A DNA stretch of 33,026 nucleotides from NCBI RefSeq assembly GCF_004137085.1, contig NZ_QYBC01000035.1, positions 1 through 33,026 on the forward strand, read 5' to 3'. Of the stretch, positions 24,491-32,951 are shown in pieces. Below the pieces are notes generated by a model. It made no database searches. It was not told where the DNA came from and saw nothing but the letters and a program-made list of their open reading frames with translations. Position 1 is the stretch's first letter; each line of letters starts with the position of its first letter. The position numbers and the translations under genes are program-made. The DNA is from Lichenibacterium ramalinae. GTDB lineage: Bacteria > Pseudomonadota > Alphaproteobacteria > Rhizobiales > Beijerinckiaceae.

Positions 24491-26191
24491 TCAGGTAATC
24501 GTAAATGGGGTCGTGTTGCCGGTCGATCGGGTACAAGTGGGGGAAAGCCGCTGCGGCACGGCGTCGAGCAGCGCCCGCGTGTAGGGGTCGCGCGGCGTCT
24601 CGAACACCTCGCGGCGGCTGCCGCTCTCCACGATACGACCGGAGCGCATCACCGCCACTCGGTGGCTCATTCGCTCCACGACCGCCATGTCGTGGCTGAT
24701 GAAGAGGAAGGCCAGGCCTAGTTCCTCCTGCAGCTCCAACAGGAGATCGAGCACCCGCGCCCGAACTGTGGCGTCCAACGCCGACACGCTCTCGTCGGCG
24801 ACGATCAATGTCGGCTCGAGCGCCAGCGCACGAGCGATGCACAGGCGCTGGCGCTGTCCGCCCGAGAACTCGTGCGGGAAGCGCGACGCGTGTTCGGGCG
24901 GCAGGTGGACGCGGCGCAGCAGTTCCGCCACCCGGTCGCGCCGTTCGGCGCGGCACCCGATGCCGTGAATGGCGAGAGGTTCGGCGATGGCATCCCCCGC
25001 CGTCATGCGGGGATCCAAGGACGCGTAGGGATCCTGGAAAATCATCTGGGCGCGTCGCCGGACCGGCTTCATGTCGCGGGCCGACAGGCCGGCGATGGCG
25101 GTACCGTCGACCGCAACGTGGCCGGTGAACGGGACGAGGCCGAGTACGGCCTTGCCCGTGGTCGACTTGCCGGATCCACTCTCGCCCACCAGCCCCAGCG
25201 TTTGGCCTGGCGCGAGATCGAAGCACACGCCAGCGACGGCCGGTGCGAGCGCTCCCCGGCGAAACCAGCCGCCCGCACCGTAGGTGACCGACAGGTCGTG
25301 CACCACCAGGGCCGGCACCGGTTCGGCCGCCGGCGCCGACGGCTTCGCCGTCGCCGGACCGAGGCGGGGCGGGCCGTCGGTCCCGCGGAGGGCGCCGAGG
25401 CGCGGCACCGCGGCCAGCAACTCGCGTGTGGTGGCCTCGCGCGGGCGCTCGAAGACGTCGAGGACCGGCCCCTGCTCGACGATGCGCCCCGCCCGCATCA
25501 CCGCCACGCGGTCCGCCATCTCGGCCACCACGCCCATGTCGTGGGTGATGAGCAGAATGGAGGTGGCGAAGTCGCGCCTGAGGTCGCGCATGAGCCGCAG
25601 GATCTCGGCCTGAACGGTGACGTCGAGGGCCGTCGTCGGCTCGTCGGCGATCAGCACCTTGGGGCGGCGCGCCAGCGCCATGGCGATCATCACTCGCTGG
25701 CGCATGCCGCCCGACAGCTCGTGCGGGTACTGGCCGAGGCGCCGGGCGGGGTCGGAGATCTGGACGGCGTCGAGCGCGTCGCGGGCGCGTCCCCGCGCGT
25801 CCCCGCTTTCCCGTCCGTAGGCCCGGATCGATTCCATCAGCTGCGCCCCCACCGTCATGACGGGGTTAAGCGAGGTCATCGGCTCCTGGAACACCATGGC
25901 GATGTCGCGCCCGCGCAGCGGCCGGAAGGCACGCTCCGACAGGCCCGCGAGTTCGCACCCGTCGAGCCGGATGCTGCCACCCGCCACTCGGAGCGAGGCC
26001 GCGGGGAGCAGTCGCATCAGGGCCAGGGCGGTCAGCGACTTTCCGGAGCCGGACTCCCCCGCCAGGCACAGCGTCTCCTCGCGCCCGAGCGTGAAGTCGA
26101 TGCCGTCGAGCACGCGTTTCAGCCCTGCCGGCGTGCGCGCGTCGATGGTCAGGCCCTGGACGGCGAGCAGCGGAGGCGTGGCCCCCGTCAC
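24491..26191 (-). CDS. Peptide/amide ABC transporter ATPase, fused DppD-DppF type
   Basis: A 566-residue fusion of two oligopeptide-type ATPases (GsiA/YejF-like). NBD1 has Walker A GESGSGKS (45-52), signature [16 protein letters not shown] and [16 protein letters not shown]2 has GESGSGKST (near 335), [16 protein letters not shown] and [13 protein letters not shown], where Pro of Asp-Glu-Pro is Ser. The GTG at 26191 is chosen because it overlaps the formamidase stop (GTGA) and removes a 30-residue unlikely N-terminus. The last 17 residues (SPTCTRSTG onward) look unnatural. The neighbouring frame ends in a more protein-like [17 protein letters not shown] at 24486, so a late frameshift is possible. 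Confidence 0.9.
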   Translation of the reverse strand: MTGATPPLLAVQGLTIDARTPAGLKRVLDGIDFTLGREETLCLAGESGSGKSLTALALMRLLPAASLRVAGGSIRLDGCELAGLSERAFRPLRGRDIAMVFQEPMTSLNPVMTVGAQLMESIRAYGRESGDARGRARDALDAVQISDPARRLGQYPHELSGGMRQRVMIAMALARRPKVLIADEPTTALDVTVQAEILRLMRDLRRDFATSILLITHDMGVVAEMADRVAVMRAGRIVEQGPVLDVFERPREATTRELLAAVPRLGALRGTDGPPRLGPATAKPSAPAAEPVPALVVHDLSVTYGAGGWFRRGALAPAVAGVCFDLAPGQTLGLVGESGSGKSTTGKAVLGLVPFTGHVAVDGTAIAGLSARDMKPVRRRAQMIFQDPYASLDPRMTAGDAIAEPLAIHGIGCRAERRDRVAELLRRVHLPPEHASRFPHEFSGGQRQRLCIARALALEPTLIVADESVSALDATVRARVLDLLLELQEELGLAFLFISHDMAVVERMSHRVAVMRSGRIVESGSRREVFETPRDPYTRALLDAVPQRLSPTCTRSTGNTTPFTIT

Positions 26192-27132
26192 GACAGCACG
26201 ATGCGCGGGAACATGAACGACACGACCCAGTTCGGCTGATCGACGATCTCGCTGATGCGGAGGTCCCCGCAGACGGAGCACAGCATATAGGCGTCGACCG
26301 GCGCCATGCCGTGTTCGGCTGCGAGGAGATCGATCATGCGCGACACGCTTTCGCGCGCGGCCGTCATCAGGTCGGGGCCGATGCCGGTGGTCGCCTCGTA
26401 GCCGGCGCCGTCGAGGTGCCGCGTCACCGGCCCGTCGGTGGTGAAGCGTGGGCTTTTGAGGTTCGCCCCTTTGACGAGGTCCAGCGTCAGTTCGACGTCC
26501 ATGCGGCTCTCGATGGCGGTGCCGCAGACCTCGCCATCGCCCTGGGCCGCGTGGGTATCGCCGATCGAGAAGAGCGCGCCCGCCACCTCCACGGGCAGGT
26601 ACAGCACGGTGCCGGCCGCGAGGTCGCGGATGTCGAGGTTGCCGCCGACGCGGCGGGGCGGCACTACGGAATGGTGTCCGGCCTCCGCCGGAGCCACCCC
26701 CACCGTGCCGGCGAAGGGCTTCAGCGGCACCCGGGCCTTGGGCCCGTAGAGGGCCGGCGCCATCGTGGCGGGGTCGTAGGTCCAGTTGTGCAGCGCCGGC
26801 TCAGGAAACTGGTCGGTGAGGAGGCCGAAGCCCGGGATGTTGGCTGTCCAGCCCGTGCCGGAGGGCACGAAGCGGCGGAACGATACCTTTAGGGCGTCGC
26901 CGGGCTCGGCGCCCTCGACGAACACCGGCCCGGAGACGGGGTTGATGCGGCCGAAGTCGAGCCCGGCGAGATCGGCCGCGGTGGCGCCCGGCCCGAGCTG
27001 GCCGCCCGACGCGTCGAGGCACTCGAAGTGGATCGTGGAGCCCGGCTCCGCCCGCAGCGCGGGCGCGAAGTCGCGGCTCCAACCGGAATGGTGGCTCGCG
27101 CGGTGGATCGTGTGCTGGCAGGAGACGCACAT
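26188..27132 (-). CDS. Acetamidase/formamidase family protein
   Basis: A 314-residue FmdA/AmdA family amidohydrolase, which releases ammonia from short-chain amides such as formamide or acetamide. GWSRDFAPALRAEPGSTIHFECLDASGG (about 18-45) and the family signature GGNLDIRDLAAGTVLYLPVEVAGALFSIGDTHAAQGDGEVCGTAIE (about 163-208) are clear. The C-terminal YMLCSVCGDLRISEIVDQPNWVV matches the family end. AAAGGA lies upstream of the ATG at 27132. It sits between the binding protein and ATPase genes of one transporter operon, and its stop overlaps the ATPase start. The transporter therefore probably brings in the amide or a compound that yields it. Confidence 0.92.
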   Translation of the reverse strand: MCVSCQHTIHRASHHSGWSRDFAPALRAEPGSTIHFECLDASGGQLGPGATAADLAGLDFGRINPVSGPVFVEGAEPGDALKVSFRRFVPSGTGWTANIPGFGLLTDQFPEPALHNWTYDPATMAPALYGPKARVPLKPFAGTVGVAPAEAGHHSVVPPRRVGGNLDIRDLAAGTVLYLPVEVAGALFSIGDTHAAQGDGEVCGTAIESRMDVELTLDLVKGANLKSPRFTTDGPVTRHLDGAGYEATTGIGPDLMTAARESVSRMIDLLAAEHGMAPVDAYMLCSVCGDLRISEIVDQPNWVVSFMFPRIVLS

Positions 27133-27158
27133 GGGCGGGTTCCTTTAGGGGGCACGCA

Positions 27159-27182
27159 GGGGCGGGGTAGGCGTCCCGCCCC
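27159..27182 (-). terminator. GC-rich hairpin after the peptide-binding-protein gene
   Basis: GGGGCGGG (27159-27166) pairs perfectly with CCCGCCCC (27175-27182) around an 8-base loop. On the transcribed (minus) strand it starts about 10 bp after the stop at 27192 and lies before the formamidase ribosome binding site. No T-tract is present. It probably stabilises or attenuates the transcript. Confidence 0.5.
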
Positions 27183-27191
27183 GGCGCGGGC

Positions 27192-28847
27192 TCAGCCCTT
27201 GATGAAGATCGACGGGTAGTCGATCACCTCGGTGGGATCGATGTAGATCTCGTCGGGCCCGCCCATGCGCTTCGATTTCGCCACGACGCGGCGCTCGTTG
27301 AATACTGGCACCCAGGGTGCGCTCTCCGTCATGATCTTCGTGAACAGACCGCGCCAGACCGCGTATCGTGCGTCCTTCTGCGACGGTTCCGACATGGCGT
27401 CGGCCTTGGTGGCCTCGGCCTCGTAGCCCTTGTCGCACAGCCAGGTCCAGTTCCAGCCGCCTTGGGTGGCGCCGCCGCAGCCGAGGATGGGCCCGTAGAA
27501 GTCGGACGGGTCGGGGAAGTCCGCGATCCATCCCATGCCGCCCGACCAGATCAGCGGCGCCGAAGCCTTGGTGCCGCCGGCCTCGATGACCTGCGCCTGC
27601 GCCTCGGCCTTGATCTCGGCCTTGATGCCGACCGCCGCCAGGTCCTGCTGGATCGCCTGCGCAATGCGCGGGTTCGGGTCGGCGTTCATCGCGTAGAGCG
27701 TGGTCGTAAAGCCGTCCGGCACGCCGGCCTCCTTCAACAGCGCCTTCGCCTTGGCGACATCGTAGGGGTAGCCCGCGTAATCCTTGTCGTAACCCGGCAT
27801 GAGGGGCGGCAGCACCTGCGTGGCGGGCGTGGCGCGGCCGTTGATAATGCGGATGATCCGCTCCTTGTTAATCGCCATGTTGAGGGCCTGACGCACGCGC
27901 AGGTCGTCGAAGGGCTTCAGCGTCGTGTTGATGGTGATGTAGCTCGTCTCGAGCTGGCCGCGGTCGACGATGGTGCCCGCCATGGCGGGATCGTTCTTCA
28001 TCTTGAGGTACTCGGCCGGCGGGATGCCGTCGCCGGCGATGTCGATCTCGCCCTTCTGCAGACGCAGGATGTTGACCAGCGGCTCCTGGCCGATCTCGAC
28101 CGTGAAGCCATCGAGGTTGGGTCGCGCCTTGAAGTAGTCCGGGTTGCGCGCGAAGGTCAGCTTCTGGCCGATCGTCCAGTCTTTCAGCATGAACGCTCCG
28201 GACCCGACCGGATGCTTGCCGAAGTCGCCATTCGCCGCATCGACGGCCTCCTTCGGTACCGCGGACGCGAAGTCGAGAGCCAGCACGTTGAGGAAGGTGG
28301 CGTCCGGTTGGACGAGGTGAAAGCGCACCGTGTGGTCGTCCACGGCCTCGATGCCGGGCATCATCTGGGCGGAGCCGTCCGTCATCTTGTCGGCGCCGAC
28401 GATGGAGTGGAAGAAGCCGGCGCCGGGCCCCTGCGTCTTGGGGTTCACGGCCCGCTCGATCGAGTATTTGACGTCGCCCGCCACGATCTCGCGGCCGTTG
28501 GTGAATTTCACCCCGGGATGGAGCCTGAACGTGTAGGTCTTCCCGTCCGGCGACACGTCATAGCCGTCGGCCAGTGAGGGCACGAGCTCGGCCGTGCCGG
28601 GGCGGTAGTCCATCAATCGCGAGAACAGCGAATTGATCATCGACCAGTTCTGCCAGTCGTAGCCGACGGCGGGGTCGAGGGTGGCGATGTCGTCCTTGTA
28701 GGTGACGACGACCGTGCCACCCTGGTGGGCGGTGCCCCCCTGGCCCGGCTCCTCGGCACGGACCGGCGGGGCGGCGAAGGCCAGGGCGAGGGCCGCCGCG
28801 GCCGTGGCTGTTCTGAGGCTGGGGTGCATGGGTCTTGTCTCCATCAT
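27192..28847 (-). CDS. Extracellular solute-binding protein family 5 (DppA/OppA-like)
   Basis: A 551-residue periplasmic binding protein. A Sec signal (MHPSLRTATAAAALALAFA, cleaved near VRAEEP) is followed by TLDPAVGYDWQNWSMINSLFSRLMDY, the family's LADGYDVSPDGKTYTFRLHPGVKF (about 84-107) and DDLRVRQALNMAINKERII. Family 5 proteins bind oligopeptides, opines, nickel complexes and amides. The ATG at 28847 overlaps the permease stop (ATGA); ATGs at 28844 and 28829 are alternatives, and 28829 gives the neatest signal peptide. Nine residues rich in Gly and Gln (PGQGGTAHQGG) precede the mature fold. Confidence 0.93.
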   Translation of the reverse strand: MMETRPMHPSLRTATAAAALALAFAAPPVRAEEPGQGGTAHQGGTVVVTYKDDIATLDPAVGYDWQNWSMINSLFSRLMDYRPGTAELVPSLADGYDVSPDGKTYTFRLHPGVKFTNGREIVAGDVKYSIERAVNPKTQGPGAGFFHSIVGADKMTDGSAQMMPGIEAVDDHTVRFHLVQPDATFLNVLALDFASAVPKEAVDAANGDFGKHPVGSGAFMLKDWTIGQKLTFARNPDYFKARPNLDGFTVEIGQEPLVNILRLQKGEIDIAGDGIPPAEYLKMKNDPAMAGTIVDRGQLETSYITINTTLKPFDDLRVRQALNMAINKERIIRIINGRATPATQVLPPLMPGYDKDYAGYPYDVAKAKALLKEAGVPDGFTTTLYAMNADPNPRIAQAIQQDLAAVGIKAEIKAEAQAQVIEAGGTKASAPLIWSGGMGWIADFPDPSDFYGPILGCGGATQGGWNWTWLCDKGYEAEATKADAMSEPSQKDARYAVWRGLFTKIMTESAPWVPVFNERRVVAKSKRMGGPDEIYIDPTEVIDYPSIFIKG

Positions 28848-29764
28848 CGGGCGCGGATGCGCGGATCGAGCAGGGGAGCGGCGAGGTCGGCGAGCAGGTT
28901 GCCCAGCACCACGGCCAGTGCCGAGACCAGGGTCACCCCCATGATGATCGGCACGTCGACCTGCTGGATCGCCTGGAAGGCGAGCTGGCCGATCCCCGGC
29001 CAGCCGTAGACGGCCTCCACCACGACGACGCCGCCCATGAACTGGCCGACGTCGATGCCGATCATGGCGACGATCGGCAGGAGCGCGTTCGGCAGGGCGT
29101 GGCGCAGCACCACGCGGCCCGCCGAAAGGCCCTTGGCGCGGGCCGTGCGGACGTAGTCGCGGTCGAGCACGTCGACCATGGCGGAGCGCACCATGCGGGC
29201 GTACCATCCGGCGCCGAGCAGGCCGAGCGTCAAGGCCGGCAGCACCGCGTGGGCCGGGGTGCCGTAGCCGCTCATCGGCAGCCAGCCGAGCTGCGCGGCG
29301 AAGACGTAGAGCAGCAGCAGCGCCACGATGAACTGCGGCGCCGACACGCCGACGAAGCTCAGCGTCATCACGGCCCGGTCGAGCGCCCGATCGCGCCGCA
29401 CCGCAGCCAGCACGCCCAGCGTCAGCCCGAGCGCCACCTCGACGCCGATGCCACAGACCATGAGCACGAGCGTGGCGGGCAGGCGCGCCGCGATCAGCGT
29501 GCCGACCGCCGTGCGCTGGATGTAGGAGCGGCCGAGGTCGCCATGGGCGAGGCCGGCGAGGTAGCGCCAGAACTGTTCGGGCAGCGGCAGGTCGAGCCCG
29601 AGCTGGTGGCGCACAGCCGCGATGCTGGCCGCGGTCGCGCTGCGGCCGGCGATCATCGCGGCCGGGTCGGCCGGCAGGCCGTAGAGCAGCAGGAAGGTGA
29701 CGGCTGCCACCCCGAGCAGGATCAGCGCCGCGCCGGCGAGGCGCTTCAGGAGCGTGAGCGCCAT
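28844..29764 (-). CDS. Peptide-type ABC transporter permease (DppB-like)
   Basis: A 306-residue inner-membrane permease. It has the DppB N-terminus MALTLLKRLAGAALILLGVAAVTFLLLYGLPADPA, then LGLDLPLPEQFWRYLAGLAHGDLGRSY. The EAA loop RDYVRTARAKGLSAGRVVLRHALPNALLPI (about 207-236) contacts the ATPase. It ends LLADLAAPLLDPRIR, typical of the family. The ATG at 29764 overlaps the DppC-like stop by four bases. It forms a heterodimer with the protein at 29764-30615. Confidence 0.95.
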   Translation of the reverse strand: MALTLLKRLAGAALILLGVAAVTFLLLYGLPADPAAMIAGRSATAASIAAVRHQLGLDLPLPEQFWRYLAGLAHGDLGRSYIQRTAVGTLIAARLPATLVLMVCGIGVEVALGLTLGVLAAVRRDRALDRAVMTLSFVGVSAPQFIVALLLLYVFAAQLGWLPMSGYGTPAHAVLPALTLGLLGAGWYARMVRSAMVDVLDRDYVRTARAKGLSAGRVVLRHALPNALLPIVAMIGIDVGQFMGGVVVVEAVYGWPGIGQLAFQAIQQVDVPIIMGVTLVSALAVVLGNLLADLAAPLLDPRIRAR

Positions 29765-30615
29765 CAACCGCGCCCCCGTTGGAGGGGGTCGAGCAGGTCC
29801 CGCAGGGCGTCGCCGACGAGGTTGAATGACAAGGCGGTGAGCAGGATCACGGCGCCGGGGCAGAAAACCAGCCACGGCGCAGACTGGAAGTAGCTCTGCG
29901 ATTCGAAGATGATGTTGCCCCAGGACGGCATCGGCGGCTGCACGCCGACGCCGAGGAAGCTCAGCGTGGCCTCGAGCAGCACCGTGGTGGCGATGCCGAG
30001 CGTACCCCACACGATCGCCGTCGGCAGGAGGTGGGGCAGGATGTGGCGGCCGACGATGCGCGCCGTGCCGGCCCCGAGCGAGCGTTCGGCCAGGATGAAG
30101 TCGCGCTCGGCCAGCCCCCGGGTTTCTGTGTAGACGATGCGGGCCACCTGCACCCAGTTCACGAGCGCGATCACCAGCGCGACGATCCAGAGGCTCGGGT
30201 GCAGCAGCGCCGCCAGCACGATGGCGAGCAGCAGGGCCGGAAACGCCATCATGAGATCGGTGAAGCGCATCAACGTGGCCCCGACGAAGCCGCCCCAGTA
30301 GCCGGCGGCCGTGCCCACCGCCATGCCGATCGCCACCGCGGCGCCGTTGGCGACGAGGCCGATGAGGAGCGACGTGCGGGCGCCGAACAGCAACCTCGAC
30401 AGGAGGTCGCGCCCGAGCGTGTCGGTGCCGAGCCAGTGCTGGGCGTCGGGCGGCAGCGGCGCGCCATCCGGCGACAGGCCGTCGAAGGGCTGGTCGTCGG
30501 GCGGGAACGGCGCGAGCCACGGGGCCGCGAGCGCGCAGACCACGACGGTCGCGATGACGAGCAGCGCCAGTGCGGTGCTGGGGCGGCGCAGCATCGCTTT
30601 CAGGGCGGCGATCAT
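29764..30615 (-). CDS. Peptide-type ABC transporter permease (DppC-like)
   Basis: A 283-residue inner-membrane permease. Residues 1-60 hold the N-terminal span and WLAPFPPDDQPFDGLSPDGAP, followed by HWLGTDTLGRDLLSRLLFGARTSLLIGL, the hallmark of DppC/OppC. The EAA loop is RDFILAERSLGAGTARIVGRHILPHLLP. PSWGNIIFESQSYFQSAPWLVFCPGAVILLTALSFNLVGDALRDLLDP closes the protein. The ATG at 30615 overlaps the stop of a truncated hydantoinase frame (ATGA), so translation was once coupled to it. The frame is open for another 590 bases upstream, but without family similarity. Confidence 0.95.
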   Translation of the reverse strand: MIAALKAMLRRPSTALALLVIATVVVCALAAPWLAPFPPDDQPFDGLSPDGAPLPPDAQHWLGTDTLGRDLLSRLLFGARTSLLIGLVANGAAVAIGMAVGTAAGYWGGFVGATLMRFTDLMMAFPALLLAIVLAALLHPSLWIVALVIALVNWVQVARIVYTETRGLAERDFILAERSLGAGTARIVGRHILPHLLPTAIVWGTLGIATTVLLEATLSFLGVGVQPPMPSWGNIIFESQSYFQSAPWLVFCPGAVILLTALSFNLVGDALRDLLDPLQRGRG

Positions 30616-30902
30616 CCGGCCTCCGGCGGTGCCCGCCGGTCCGAAAAGCCGCGCGGCACGAAGGCGCCGTGGCCGGCCCCGCTGACCACTTGCCCGTCGT
30701 CGACAACCACGCGGCCACCTACCGAGGTGGTGACGGGCCAGCCCGCGACCTCCCATCCCGCGAAGGGCGTGTCGTCGCTGCCGTGGTGCATGAGGTCCCG
30801 GGTCACCCGCCGCGGTGGATCCCACGCCGCGATGTCGGCGTCGGCCTCGATCGCGCCCTTGCGGGGGGAGAGGCCGTCGAGACGCGCGGAAGCGAAGCGC
30901 AT
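30612..30902 (-). pseudogene. 5'-truncated dihydropyrimidinase/hydantoinase
   Basis: A 96-codon remnant matching only the C-terminus of D-hydantoinase/dihydropyrimidinase enzymes, normally about 460-490 residues. SARLDGLSPRKGAIEADADIAAWDP corresponds to the usual NPARLFGLYPRKG...ADLVIWDP, followed by HHGSDDTPFAGWEVAGWPVTTSVGGRVVVDDGQV. All metal ligands, which lie in the missing part, are gone. Its stop overlaps the DppC-like start codon, showing that the intact gene once headed or lay inside this operon. The frame has an ATG at 30902 and could still be translated and keep the coupling, but it cannot be an enzyme. Confidence 0.75.
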
Positions 30903-31162
30903 GGGCAGTCTCCTGAGCGGCCGCCGCGTCGCGCCAGCGACGCGAAATCGGCCAGACCAATTCGACCGACGCCAAGGTGCATGGGATCGTGCCGTCGGGC
31001 AAGCCGTTGCGGGCGCCGCGACCGCAGAGATGATGGGCAGGCGCGTGGAGAATTTCGGCTGGGTGCCCGATGCGACGGCAGACTTCGGCCGGGCAGGGGG
31101 TAGGGCGGTGATTCGGACGCCGCTGGCCGAGTAACGGGCTCGGCACCGAAAAGAGTGACGTC

Positions 31163-31879
31163 TCAGCTGCCGGCCGGCTGCTCAGCGCACGGAACTGTCG
31201 TGGCATCGAGACTTCGTGGAGGGGTCGCGACGAGTGCTGTCGCCATCAGTGTCACGGTCAGATCGATCTGCCTTTCGATGGCGACCGGACGATCCGTCTC
31301 GGTCAGCCGCCAGTAGCTCCACGTCGCGTTGACCAGCGTGTAGAGACTGATCCCGAGATCGGCGAGCGCCTCGTCGCTCCAGGTCGATCCGAGCCGCCTC
31401 AAGAGTTGGGCGAAGGTCGATGCGAAAAGAAGCGAATGGGATCTCGCGATGCTGAGCAGGTCTTCATAGTAATAGGCTGCGTCGACGATGGTGCGATCGA
31501 GGCCGATGCCGAGCTGGTACCGCCACATGCCGCGGAGGAGGTCGCCGACGTCGCTCCGCCATCGCTCGCGCGTGATGCGAAGAGCCTCGACCTCGAGATA
31601 TCCGCGGACGTCCGCCAGCTTCTCGGCGTACATCTCGGCGATCACGGCCTCCTTGTTGGCGAAGTAGTCGTAGATGGATCCGACTTTGATATCGGCGCGC
31701 TCCGCGATGGCGTTGGTGGTCACGGCCCGGACGCCGCGCTCGCGCATCACCGCATGGGCGGCCTCCATGATGCTGGCCCGGATGCGCCGCGACCGGTCCT
31801 GGACCGGCTTGCGCCGGGACGTCTTGGCACCAACCACCCCTGCCACCTTTCGGGAGTCCGCCTGACAAATGGGCGACAT
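31163..31879 (-). CDS. TetR/AcrR family transcriptional regulator
   Basis: A 238-residue TetR-type repressor. The N-terminal DNA-binding domain is RIRASIMEAAHAVMRERGVRAVTTNAIAERADIKVGSIYDYFANKEAVIAEMY, with the helix-turn-helix around residues 47-66. The C-terminal ligand domain (about 85-220) is helical, and its ligand cannot be inferred. The ATG at 31879 is preferred; longer frames starting at 31936 or 31996 would run across the palindrome at 31922-31943. It is divergent from the binding-protein gene at 32050 and upstream of the truncated hydantoinase and permease genes on the same strand. It probably controls one or both transporters and itself. Confidence 0.9.
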   Translation of the reverse strand: MSPICQADSRKVAGVVGAKTSRRKPVQDRSRRIRASIMEAAHAVMRERGVRAVTTNAIAERADIKVGSIYDYFANKEAVIAEMYAEKLADVRGYLEVEALRITRERWRSDVGDLLRGMWRYQLGIGLDRTIVDAAYYYEDLLSIARSHSLLFASTFAQLLRRLGSTWSDEALADLGISLYTLVNATWSYWRLTETDRPVAIERQIDLTVTLMATALVATPPRSLDATTVPCAEQPAGS

Positions 31880-31921
31880 CCGGCGCGACCCTGCACACCA
31901 TATGCGCTTGCGCCGCCTCGA

Positions 31922-31943
31922 AATCCGAATGAACATTCGGATT
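31922..31943. promoter_or_regulatory. TetR-type operator palindrome
   Basis: Perfect 10-bp arms AATCCGAATG and CATTCGGATT around a central AA, 22 bp in total. It lies in the 170-bp gap between the divergent tetR-type gene (43 bp from its start) and the binding-protein gene (107 bp from its start). Size, symmetry and position are as expected for an autoregulatory TetR-family operator controlling both directions. Confidence 0.7.
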
Positions 31944-32049
31944 AGGGGCCGGCAAACCCCGGGCCGATTATGCAGCCCCGTTCGCCCGTCTGCCAAGGCC
32001 GTCCGCCGGTGAGTGCCGGTCCGGGTGCCGCCACAGGAAAGATCGGCCC

Positions 32050-32951
32050 ATGCTGAACCGACGCCAGTTTTCCACGGCCCTCGCCACCACGATGGGGAGC
32101 GTCGCGTTCGGTGCCATGCCGGTGCGGGCCGCCACGGCCGGGACCGCGCGGATACGTCTGACGATCGACCCAGAGGGGCTCTACAACGTCCAAAGCATCT
32201 CGCTCGTCGTCAGCAGCGTACTGGGCAACTTCCTGCTCGAACGCCTCGTCTACCTCGATGATGCCGGCAAGCCGCAACCCTGGCTGGCCCAGTCCTGGCA
32301 GGTCGCCGAAGACGGCAAGGCGATCACGTTCAAGCTGAAGAGCGGCAAGGTCTTCCACGACGGCACGCCCTTCGACGCCGCGGCCGTGAAGTTCCTGTTC
32401 GACACGATCCTCGACCCCAAGTCGGCGTCCCCCTCGAAGGGCATCGTGGGGCCGCTCGTGAAGGTCGACGCTCCCGATCCCGCGACCGTCGTCTTTTACT
32501 TCTCCAAGCCCTACGCGCCGTTCCTCAACCTCCTCGGCCAGTCGTTCTTCGGCTTCAACTCGCCGATCGCCGTGACGGCGGCCGGGGCCGCCTACGCTCG
32601 GCATCCGATCGGCACCGGCCCCTTCATGTTCAAGGACTGGACGCCCGGCACCGAAATCAACCTCGTCCGCTTCCCCGGCTTCAAGCAGTTCCGCCCCGAT
32701 GCCGCCAACCAGGGCCCGGCCCTGCTCGACGCCGTGACCTTGACCGTGATGGCGGAGGAGGGCGTCGTCACCTCGGCGCTGCAGACAGGAGAAATCGACG
32801 CCGCCACCCTCACGGTCGACGCGGTGCGACCGCTGCGAGACGACGCCCAGTTCACGATCATCGAGGACAAGAACGCCAAGAACCTCATGTTCCTGGAGTT
32901 CGATTACGGCAAGGCCCCTTTCGACGACCGGGCGTTCCGCGACGCGCTCAG
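32050..32951 (+). pseudogene. Interrupted solute-binding protein family 5 gene
   Basis: The first 300 or so residues of a DppA-like binding protein (usual length about 500-540). The N-terminus MLNRRQFSTALATTMGSVAFG is a Tat/Sec-like signal with twin arginine and AMPVRAAT cleavage. LERLVYLDDAGKPQPWLAQSWQVAEDGKAITFKLKSGKVFHDGTPFDAAAVKFLFD, GTGPFMFKDWTPG and APFDDRAFRDALS follow the family exactly. There the protein should continue with a tyrosine-alanine-isoleucine-aspartate segment, but the sequence changes to unrelated codons and stops at 32985. AGGAAAG precedes the ATG. It is different from the binding protein at 27192, so probably a second importer was once encoded here. Confidence 0.8.
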
